Source of the DNA: Prevotella sp.
GTDB taxonomy: Bacteria; Bacteroidota; Bacteroidia; Bacteroidales; Bacteroidaceae
Length of the DNA stretch: 64,000 bases
NCBI GenBank assembly: GCA_022511065.1
Contig: JAFLSG010000002.1
Span: 34,989 to 98,988, forward strand
Direction of reading: 5' to 3'
In this document: positions 45,281 to 52,446 of the stretch, piece after piece
Layout: every line of letters begins with the position of its first letter
Position numbering within the stretch: the first letter of the stretch is position 1
Made by a program: the position numbers and the translations under genes
Notes under the pieces: generated by a model
The model's input: only the letters and a program-made list of their open reading frames with translations
Told to the model about the DNA's origin: nothing
Database searches by the model: none

Positions 45281-46470
45281 CTCTTGACTTTTAATCTTAT
45301 CAGTGTTCTACTCAGCAAACATAATGCCACAATCATCATACCCTCTGCATAGTCCTGCCAAATAGCACCAAGATAGAACAAGGCGACCATGGCGGCAAGG
45401 ATATTCCACCACCGCGTCTTTTTCCTTCGGATGATGGCAGGGATGAACAACAAGGGGAGGGGATTCAGCAGCAAAATCTGCAGATTGGTGTTGGTGGTGG
45501 GATGTTGGGAGAATAACATCGCGAACAATATGCAGCCGGCTAATCCTTGCATCAGCATCAGCACGACATCCCAATACTTACAGGTCTTTCCCCGTTTCCA
45601 TTCTATGATGCAAATGCCTATTGACAATGCCAACAGGATGCAAGCACACGTTGTGGGAGTCAGTGGAAATCCCTGTTCTATGACCTGCACCCCGGGAAGC
45701 ACAGCCATCCGCCTGTCTTTCACAAGCGGGCGATACGCACCATCTGTATAGATGGTTGCATGGTCAAAGTCGTACATTAAGTTCTCCGGCAAAAACTCTT
45801 GTTGGCGGAGTGTGGTCGGCATATCAGCCTTTACACCTAATAGGATGTCATTGCCAAATGCAGCCCAAGGATGGTTGCGCGTGCAGATGCGAACCATCTC
45901 ACGGTAAGTTATCTTATCATCCTCTCGCTGAGCGTATTCCAATTTTCCGTTCAAGCACTTTTCAACAATATCCCGGGGGCGTGTTGAGCAGTTGTCATAA
46001 AAGAAATTATAGCGGTAGATTCTGTTCTCCGGCATGAGATTTGTGCGGAGTGCCTCTTGAAGCCTTTGCTTTTCCTCATTGGTCAGATTCAATACTTGTT
46101 CCGTTACGCTGCTACCCCAATGCTGATAGTAGGAGCAAAAATAAGGGTATGGAATCGTTCCCAGTTCATAGTCGGTCAAACCGAACACGAAGCGGAGCAC
46201 GAAAAAGGGTTTGTTGAAATTGAATATTCCCCAGTTGAAGGCGATGTCTTCCCCGGCATGGGCACCATCAGCGTGAAGGTCGTGCCAGCGAAGGGCGGAA
46301 TGGCCGTATAGACTATAAATCTCTTCATGGGGGGAGCATGTCAGCAGACTGACCTCCACGGAATCAAAGTACGCCAGATGCACGTCTTTGTCTGCATGGG
46401 CGGGAGTCGCAGCAAATATTCCTATGATGAAAAGACAAAATGTCCTAAAAATGTTTTTTAATTGTTTCAC
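45277..46470 (-). CDS. DUF4105 membrane protein
   Basis: 397 residues, GTG start at 46470. A signal peptide (FIIGIFAATPAHA) is followed by a DUF4105/Lnb-like periplasmic domain: SVEVSLLTCSPHEEIYSLYGHSALRWHD, FNWGIFNFNKPFFVLRFVFGLTDY, and the catalytic-looking YRYNFFYDNCSTRPRDIVE (residues about 155-173), with His, Cys and Asp positions like cysteine peptidase/acyltransferase folds. Four or five membrane helices follow (from about 275). Members of the family occur in many Bacteroidetes, with unproven function. A promoter ends 4 bases before the start codon. Confidence 0.85.
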   Translation of the reverse strand: MKQLKNIFRTFCLFIIGIFAATPAHADKDVHLAYFDSVEVSLLTCSPHEEIYSLYGHSALRWHDLHADGAHAGEDIAFNWGIFNFNKPFFVLRFVFGLTDYELGTIPYPYFCSYYQHWGSSVTEQVLNLTNEEKQRLQEALRTNLMPENRIYRYNFFYDNCSTRPRDIVEKCLNGKLEYAQREDDKITYREMVRICTRNHPWAAFGNDILLGVKADMPTTLRQQEFLPENLMYDFDHATIYTDGAYRPLVKDRRMAVLPGVQVIEQGFPLTPTTCACILLALSIGICIIEWKRGKTCKYWDVVLMLMQGLAGCILFAMLFSQHPTTNTNLQILLLNPLPLLFIPAIIRRKKTRWWNILAAMVALFYLGAIWQDYAEGMMIVALCLLSRTLIRLKVKS

Positions 46471-46474
46471 GATG

Positions 46475-46482
46475 CAAAATTA
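46475..46482 (-). promoter_or_regulatory. -7 element before the DUF4105 gene
   Basis: TAATTTTG on the minus strand ends 4 bases from the GTG at 46470, predicting a message that starts at or near the start codon. Confidence 0.55.
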
Positions 46483-46527
46483 CTTTATATTTTTCACTTC
46501 CCGTGCTATTATTTCGTTTTTTTTCAA

Positions 46528-46535
46528 TAATTTTG
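46528..46535 (+). promoter_or_regulatory. -7 element before the outer-membrane protein gene
   Basis: TAATTTTG 29 bases before the ATG at 46565, back to back with the DUF4105 promoter. Confidence 0.55.
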
Positions 46536-46564
46536 CACGCTGATAATAATTTCTATAGAACGAT

Positions 46565-47839
46565 ATGAACAAGATTCTTGCCTGTCTTATCCTGTCGGCC
46601 ATGACTTCAACGGCTTTTGCGCAGAGCGGAACGAACTCTCCCTATAGCCAATATGGGTTAGGCGACCTGACGGACCAAAGCACGGGCTTCAATAAAGGAA
46701 TGAACGGGGTGGGGATTGCTATGCGTCGCGGCTATGAGGTCAATCCGCTGAATCCAGCCTCCTATTCTGCCGCAGACTCGCTTTCGATGGTGTTCGATGC
46801 AGGTCTTTCGGGTCAGATAACCAACTTCAATGAGAATGGTGTCAAGCTAAACGGGAAAAGTGGTGGATTCGACTACGTGGTGGGTATGTTCCGTGCTTTC
46901 CGCAATGTGGGTATTACCTTTGGTGTGCTGCCTTATTCCAACGTGGGTTACAAGTATTCCACCTCAGTTGTTCTCCCTGATGCCGCGACGGCGGTAGCCA
47001 GCACCTATCAAGGCACAGGCGGACTCCATCAGCTTTTCCTTGGTGCGGGTGTGCGGCCGTTCAAGCCTCTTTCCCTCGGATTCAACATCGCTTATCTCTG
47101 GGGTGACTACGACAGGGAGGTTACAACAAGCAGCTCTTCCGCCATCAACTCGCTTTCCAAGCAATATTCTGCTTCCGTGAGCAACTATAAGCTCGACCTG
47201 GGACTTCAGTGGGAGCAGCGTATCGGCAAGTCTGACGCGATTATCCTCGGCGCTACGTTCAGCCCTGGTCATAAGTTGAAGGCTGACCCGACATGCCGCA
47301 TCATCAGCACCAACTCTACCATCAGCAAGTCTGATTCCACCACGTTTACCATTTCCAACGGATTAGAGTTGCCGACTTCATACGGCGTGGGTTTGTCTTA
47401 TAATCATTTGCAGAAATTCCGCGTTGGCGCTGATTTCCAGATGCAGAAATGGGGCAGCATCTCGTACCCCGACTATAACGAAGGGAGCTACGCCTTGAAG
47501 GACGGGCTGCTGAAAGACCGCTATCAAATGAATGTGGGTGCCGAGTGGATGCCCAATCCGCTTAGCCGTAAGCTCGTCAATCATGTGCGTTACAGAATTG
47601 GTGCGGGCTATACCACACCTTATTATTATATAAACGGTCAGGAAGGTCCAAAGGAACTTAGCGTGAGCCTTGGTTTCGGTATTCCGATTGCCAATGTCTA
47701 TAACAACCGCTCGGTTCTCAACGTCAGTGCCCAGTGGGCGCACCGTTCTGCTGACAACCTGATTACGGAAAACACTTTCCGCATCAACATCGGTCTGACA
47801 TTCAACGAGAGATGGTTCGCAAAGTGGAAGGTAGAGTAG
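46565..47839 (+). CDS. Outer-membrane beta-barrel protein, function unknown
   Basis: 424 residues with a signal peptide (STAFAQS). The start of the mature protein, GTNSPYSQYGLGDLTDQSTGFNKGMNGVGIAMR, is a pattern seen in many Bacteroidetes OmpP1/FadL-like barrels, and NPLNPASYSAADSLSMVFD follows. The rest alternates hydrophobic and polar residues, with transmembrane strands such as FRVGADFQMQKWGSI and FRINIGLTFNERWF at the end. It is the first gene of an envelope-assembly series; lptC overlaps its 3' end by 28 bases. Whether it helps LPS transport or is only linked is not shown by the sequence. Confidence 0.75.
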   Translation: MNKILACLILSAMTSTAFAQSGTNSPYSQYGLGDLTDQSTGFNKGMNGVGIAMRRGYEVNPLNPASYSAADSLSMVFDAGLSGQITNFNENGVKLNGKSGGFDYVVGMFRAFRNVGITFGVLPYSNVGYKYSTSVVLPDAATAVASTYQGTGGLHQLFLGAGVRPFKPLSLGFNIAYLWGDYDREVTTSSSSAINSLSKQYSASVSNYKLDLGLQWEQRIGKSDAIILGATFSPGHKLKADPTCRIISTNSTISKSDSTTFTISNGLELPTSYGVGLSYNHLQKFRVGADFQMQKWGSISYPDYNEGSYALKDGLLKDRYQMNVGAEWMPNPLSRKLVNHVRYRIGAGYTTPYYYINGQEGPKELSVSLGFGIPIANVYNNRSVLNVSAQWAHRSADNLITENTFRINIGLTFNERWFAKWKVE

Positions 47840-48480
47840 GGCTGTTGTCACTTGCTCTGCTGCTGACGGTGGCAGCCTGTGAGGAAGCACAGGAGCATAC
47901 GGCTCCCGCCATCTATGAGCGCGACTCTGTTTCCATGATGACCTCTTACGGGGTCAATACGCTCATCAGTGACTCTGGTGTCATCAAGTACAAGATTGTC
48001 ACCGAGCGGTGGGATGTGAATACGATGCGCGACCCGTCATGTTGGACTTTTGAAAAAGGCATTTTCTTTGAACAGTTCGATGAGAAGTTTCATGTCGAGG
48101 CGTACATACAGGCTGATACCGCATGGTATTTCGATCAGAAGAAACTCTGGAAACTTCGTGGGCGCGTTCGTGTCCGCAATGTCAATGGACTGGTCTATGA
48201 GAGCGAGGAACTCTATTGGGACGGCATGCGGAACGAGTTGTATTCCAATGTGTTCTCTAAAGTGACAACTCCAGAGCGCACGATGGAGGGTACTTATTTC
48301 CTAAGTGACGAGCGAATGACTCACTATACGGTCAGCAACTCCAAAGGCTCGTTCATTCGCGAGGATATGACGGGCGACAAGAAAGAGGAAGAGACTCCTC
48401 AGGTGGGCGATTCGCTTGAAGAGGCAAAACCCATCCTGCGCCCTCAGACAATCAAACACGCAAAAACTCCACAGAGATGA
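47812..48480 (+). CDS. lptC: LPS export protein LptC
   Basis: 222 residues. It starts MVRKVEGRVGLLSLALLLTVAAC, a lipoprotein-like signal with Cys23 (most LptC proteins elsewhere have a membrane anchor instead). The LptC fold is seen in the repeated strands: MTSYGVNTLISDSGVIKYKIVTERW, KGIFFEQFDEKFHVEAYIQAD, GRVRVRNVNGLVYESEELYWD and KVTTPERTMEGTYFLSDERMTHY. It carries LPS from the inner-membrane LptBFG to LptA. It overlaps the preceding gene by 28 bases and the next by 4, so translation is coupled. Confidence 0.88.
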   Translation: MVRKVEGRVGLLSLALLLTVAACEEAQEHTAPAIYERDSVSMMTSYGVNTLISDSGVIKYKIVTERWDVNTMRDPSCWTFEKGIFFEQFDEKFHVEAYIQADTAWYFDQKKLWKLRGRVRVRNVNGLVYESEELYWDGMRNELYSNVFSKVTTPERTMEGTYFLSDERMTHYTVSNSKGSFIREDMTGDKKEEETPQVGDSLEEAKPILRPQTIKHAKTPQR

Positions 48481-49757
48481 CTACACTGATAATCTGGCTG
48501 ATTGTGATGATGCTCTTCAGCGGCTTCTTCTCAGGCATGGAAATCGCTTTCGTGTCGAGTAACCGTCTCTTAGCGGAGATGGATAGGGAGAAGAATGGCT
48601 TGTCGCAGAAGGCGATAAGCGTGTTCTATCAGCATCCCCACAACTTTGTTTCCACGATGCTCGTTGGCAACAACATCGCATTGGTCATCTATGGCATCCT
48701 TTTTGCGGCGATATTCGACGAGACACTCTTTGCGTCGCTCAGCGACGGGATGCGCGTCACGGCTGATACATTGCTCTCCACCATCGTGGTGCTCTTCACG
48801 GGTGAGTTTCTGCCCAAGATAATCTTCAAGAGCAATCCCAACGTGATGCTGACTTTCTTCGCCATCCCTGCCTTCTTCTGGTATATCGTGCTTTACCCCA
48901 TTTCCCGCTTTGCTACGATGCTGTCAAAAGGATTGCTATGGCTGGTGGGCATCCGCATGGCAAACACAGGTGTTGATAAGGAGTTCACGCGCGTGGATCT
49001 CGACCATCTTGTGCAGAGCAGCATTGACAGTGCCGAGAGCGAGGACGAGATAGGAGAGGAGGTGCGTATTTTCCAGAATGCACTTGACTTCTCGGAGACG
49101 AAAGTACGCGATTGCATGGTGCCTCGCACGGAGATAGATGCCGTTGAGGATACCGCCACCATCGGGCAGCTCAAGCAGACGTTCATCGAAAGCGGACATA
49201 GCAAGATTGTAGTCTATCATGAGGATATCGATCATATTATCGGCTATATCCACTCCAGCGATATGTTCCGCCTGAAAGAGCCTGACAGCACGCTTTGCTC
49301 GATGGTCAATGGGCAGCTGATTCGCGAAATATCTTTCGTCCCCGAGACGATGTTGGCCTCCAAGCTGATGAAGACACTGATGCAGCAAAAGCGCTCGCTT
49401 GCGATAGTCGTGGATGAGTTCGGCGGAACGGGTGGACTTGTCTCGTTGGAGGACATTATGGAGGAGATAACCGGCGAGATAGAGGATGAGCATGACAATA
49501 CGAACCACGTGGCGAAGCAGTTGGCGGACGATGAGTATATGCTTTCCGCTCGTTTGGAGATTGAAAAAGTCAATGAAATGTTCTCGCTCGACCTGCCTGA
49601 GAGTGACGAGTATATGACGCTCGGCGGACTTATTCTGCATGAGTTCCAGGCATTCCCGAAACTCAACGAGGTGGTGAGAGTCGGTCACTATGAGTTCAAA
49701 ATCGTCAAGAATACGGCAACGAAAATAGAACTGGTGCGCCTAAAGGTGCTCGGATAG
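48477..49757 (+). CDS. CNNM/CBS-domain membrane protein (hemolysin family)
   Basis: 426 residues. The N-terminal CNNM (DUF21) region has four membrane helices (LIIWLIVMMLFSGFFSGMEIAF, then NNIALVIYGILFAAI). Two CBS domains are at about 205-325 (RDCMVPRTEIDAVEDTATIG, SFVPETMLASKLM) and a CorC/HlyC domain at about 340-426 with EDIMEEITGEIEDEHD. Such proteins export Mg2+ or other divalent ions, and in Bacteroidetes some are related to GldE. It overlaps lptC by 4 bases. Confidence 0.93.
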   Translation: MTTLIIWLIVMMLFSGFFSGMEIAFVSSNRLLAEMDREKNGLSQKAISVFYQHPHNFVSTMLVGNNIALVIYGILFAAIFDETLFASLSDGMRVTADTLLSTIVVLFTGEFLPKIIFKSNPNVMLTFFAIPAFFWYIVLYPISRFATMLSKGLLWLVGIRMANTGVDKEFTRVDLDHLVQSSIDSAESEDEIGEEVRIFQNALDFSETKVRDCMVPRTEIDAVEDTATIGQLKQTFIESGHSKIVVYHEDIDHIIGYIHSSDMFRLKEPDSTLCSMVNGQLIREISFVPETMLASKLMKTLMQQKRSLAIVVDEFGGTGGLVSLEDIMEEITGEIEDEHDNTNHVAKQLADDEYMLSARLEIEKVNEMFSLDLPESDEYMTLGGLILHEFQAFPKLNEVVRVGHYEFKIVKNTATKIELVRLKVLG

Positions 49758-49776
49758 GCGGTTTTTTACATAAAAA

Positions 49777-49808
49777 TTTCGCTGTTTCCGACATTTTTTG
49801 TAATTTTG
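49777..49808 (+). promoter_or_regulatory. Promoter of the PpiD-like gene
   Basis: TAATTTTG at 49801-49808 with TTTC at 49777-49780 (spacer 20). The leader is about 45 bases before the ATG at 49855. Confidence 0.6.
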
Positions 49809-49854
49809 CGCCCGATTATCTAATAAGGAATAATAACAATAAAAACAGTATAAA

Positions 49855-51990
49855 ATGGCAGTATTAGGAAAAATCAGAAAGAGAGGCGTCGCACTGGTGA
49901 TCATCATCGGTCTGGGTCTCTTCGCCTTCATTGCTGAAGAGGCATTCCGTTCTTGCGAAGCTACCAAGAACCAGCAGCGTCAGCAGATTGGTGAGGTGTT
50001 GGGTAACAAAATCAACGTGCAGGACTTCCAAAACCTCGTTGATGAGTATCAGGAGGTCATCAAGATGACGCAGGGACGCGACAACTTCACCGAAGAAGAG
50101 CTTAACAGCATCAAGGATCAGGTGTGGAACACCTACGTGAACGAGCAGATTATCGCAGATGAAACTGCGAAGATTGGTCTCACCGTCACTGACGAGGAAT
50201 TGCAGAACATCATGAAAGAGGGTACTAACCCGATGCTCCTGCAGTCGCCTTTCGTGAATCAGCAGACGGGACGCTTCGACGTTACGATGCTCACGAAGTT
50301 CCTTGCCGACTACAAGAAGAATGCCAACAACCCGCAGATTGGCGAGTCTTATCAGCGCATCTACAAGTATTGGCAGTTCATCGAGAAGCAGCTCCGTCAA
50401 ACGGCGCTTGCCCAGAAATATCAGGCGCTCGTTGCCAACAGCCTCCTCTCCAATCCCATCTCTGCAAAGATGGCTTTCGAGGGACAGAACCAGGAGAGCG
50501 ACATTCAGCTTGCTTCTGTGGCTTATGCTTCCATCAACGACAATGACGTGAAAGTGACCGAGGCTGATTTGAAGGCAAAGTATAACGAGCAGAAGGAGAT
50601 GTATAAGCAGACCGTTGAGACCCGCGACATTAAGTACGTGGATTTCCAGGTGGTTGCATCCGCTGCTGACCGCAAGGCTTTGGAGACCACGATGAGTGAG
50701 GCGGCTAACAAACTGCAGAGCGGTGCAAATCCTGCCGAGGTGGTTCGTAAGGCGCAGTCTCAGTTCCCTTACACTGGCATTGCTGCCACCAAGCGTGCAT
50801 ATCCCACCGACATTGCTGCCATGCTTGACTCTGTGTCAGTAGGCGAGACATCAAAGGTGTTTGAGACGAAGTTCGACAATACGCTCAATGTCATCAAACT
50901 GCTCTCCAAGACGCAGATGCCAGACAGCATCGAGTACCGTCAGATTCAGGTGGGCGGCAATACGCTTGAGGAGGCTCATCAGTTGGCTGACAGCATCTAT
51001 ACAGCTCTCAAGGGTGGTGCTGACTTCGAGGCACTTGCCCAGAAGTATGGTCAGACGGGCATCAAGCAGTGGCTTACCTCTGCCATGTACGAGAATTCCA
51101 GCGTAATGGACGAGGAGTCAAAGAACTACCTTAACTCCATCAATGAGCTGGGTGTCAATGAACTGAAGAACCTTGAGTTCACACAGGGTAACATCATCAT
51201 CCAGGTGACTGCTCGTCGTGCATTCGTGGATAAGTATGACGTGGCTGTGGTGAAGCACACCATCGATTTCTCCAAGAACACTTATTCCGAGGCTTACAAC
51301 AAGTTCAGCCAGTATGTCAGCGAGAACAAGTCGGTGGCAGACCTTGAGAAGAACGCAGAGAAGTTCGGTTTCCGCGTATTGGAGCGCAAGGATCTCTTCA
51401 ACTCCGAGCACAACGTAGCAGGTCTCCGCGCTACTCGCGAGGCAATGAAGTGGATCTTCGATGCCAAGGAGGGCGAGGTTAGTCCGCTCTATGAGTGCGG
51501 TAACAACGACAACCTGCTCGTGATTGCACTGACCAAGATTCATCCCGTGGGCTATCGCTCCATCGATGGTGTGAAGGATATGCTGACGCAGGAGGTGATT
51601 CGCGATAAGAAGTTTGAGCAGATTAAGACTAAGTATGCCGGCGTGAAGGACATCGCTGCTGCTGAGAAGGCAGGCGCACGTATCGACTCTGTTCGCCAGA
51701 TTACGTTCTCCGCTCCCGTATTCGTACAGGCTACGGGTGCCAGTGAGCCGGCTCTCTCCGGTGCTGTGGCAGCTGTTAAGCAAGGTGTGTTCAGCCAGGA
51801 GATGGTTAAGGGTAACGGTGGTGCTTATCTGTTCCAGGTGCTCAAGAAGAGCGACCGCGAGGGTGCTAAGTTCGACGAGAAGCTCATGGAGCAGCAGCTT
51901 TCTCAGCAGGCACTACAGGCTGCTGGTCGCTTCATGCAGGAGCTTTATCAGAAGGCCAATGTGGTAGATAACCGCTATCTGTTCTTCTGA
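49855..51990 (+). CDS. Membrane-anchored SurA/PpiD-like peptidyl-prolyl isomerase
   Basis: 711 residues. An N-terminal membrane helix (GVALVIIIGLGLFAFIAEEAF) follows a basic start (MAVLGKIRKRG), so the body is in the periplasm. Residues about 35-190 look like the SurA/PpiD N-terminal chaperone domain (IGEVLGNKINVQDFQNLVDEY, LTVTDEELQNIMKEG). PpiC-type parvulin signatures: SIEYRQIQVGGNTLEEAHQLADSIYTAL... ADFEALAQKYG in the middle (about 360-400). A second, degenerate parvulin-like unit lies further on. It folds outer-membrane proteins after Sec export. Length is usual for Bacteroidetes PpiD. Confidence 0.92.
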   Translation: MAVLGKIRKRGVALVIIIGLGLFAFIAEEAFRSCEATKNQQRQQIGEVLGNKINVQDFQNLVDEYQEVIKMTQGRDNFTEEELNSIKDQVWNTYVNEQIIADETAKIGLTVTDEELQNIMKEGTNPMLLQSPFVNQQTGRFDVTMLTKFLADYKKNANNPQIGESYQRIYKYWQFIEKQLRQTALAQKYQALVANSLLSNPISAKMAFEGQNQESDIQLASVAYASINDNDVKVTEADLKAKYNEQKEMYKQTVETRDIKYVDFQVVASAADRKALETTMSEAANKLQSGANPAEVVRKAQSQFPYTGIAATKRAYPTDIAAMLDSVSVGETSKVFETKFDNTLNVIKLLSKTQMPDSIEYRQIQVGGNTLEEAHQLADSIYTALKGGADFEALAQKYGQTGIKQWLTSAMYENSSVMDEESKNYLNSINELGVNELKNLEFTQGNIIIQVTARRAFVDKYDVAVVKHTIDFSKNTYSEAYNKFSQYVSENKSVADLEKNAEKFGFRVLERKDLFNSEHNVAGLRATREAMKWIFDAKEGEVSPLYECGNNDNLLVIALTKIHPVGYRSIDGVKDMLTQEVIRDKKFEQIKTKYAGVKDIAAAEKAGARIDSVRQITFSAPVFVQATGASEPALSGAVAAVKQGVFSQEMVKGNGGAYLFQVLKKSDREGAKFDEKLMEQQLSQQALQAAGRFMQELYQKANVVDNRYLFF

Positions 51991-52203
51991 TTCTCCTTCA
52001 AACACAAATCAAATTATAAGAGACAAGTAATCGGGTATACCAAAAGTGCATGCCCGATTCTTTTTTATCCACGATTTAAAAAGGTCGTGTAATACGCTGA
52101 AGAATAGATTGTTGCAGCGTTTTCTTTTAGTTTGTGAGTTTCCTGTATTTCGTTTAGGCGCAACACTCAGTTTATATGAAGGGCTGCTTTCGGGTAGTTT
52201 GAA

Positions 52204-52250
52204 GCCTCCAAACGTCTCGAATTCAGCCTCCATTCAATGCGTTTGGAGGT
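52204..52250. repeat. Second locus of the GCCTCCAAACG 22-bp repeat family
   Basis: GCCTCCAAACG at 52204-52214, a variant GCCTCCATTCA 22 bases later at 52226-52236, then an inverted unit CGTTTGGAGGT at 52240-52250. Same unit and period as at 20982-21047. Confidence 0.8.
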
Positions 52251-52372
52251 TGAATTCAAATTGCTTGGTTATGGGAGGCAAATTATTTGGTTGTAAGGGG
52301 GAAATTACTTGCGTAATGTCTATGGCTTGTCCGAGCGTCATCTACGAGGTGTGGGAATATCTCCTACGAGGT

Positions 52373-52412
52373 AAAGAAACGTCATCTATAGGGGTGAAGA
52401 TGACGTTCCTTT
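52373..52412. terminator. Hairpin between converging genes
   Basis: A 15-bp stem (52373-52387 with 52398-52412) with one mismatch and a 10-base loop, before the 3' end of the GH2 gene and after the PpiD-like gene. The T/A flanks are weak, so termination is likely but unproven. Confidence 0.5.
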
Positions 52413-52446
52413 GACTCGTAAGTCCTATTGGAATGAGTGATAGGAA

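Larger units (their letters stand above)
51991..52446. other. Gene-free spacer holding a repeat cluster and a hairpin
   Basis: 456 bases between converging genes. It contains the second copy of the 22-bp repeat family (52204-52250), short direct repeats (CGTCATCTACGAGGT at 52336 and CGTCATCTA at 52380; CTACGAGGTA at 52364) and the hairpin at 52373-52412. Open frames in it (for instance 52046-52414) show no protein-like features. Confidence 0.6.
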
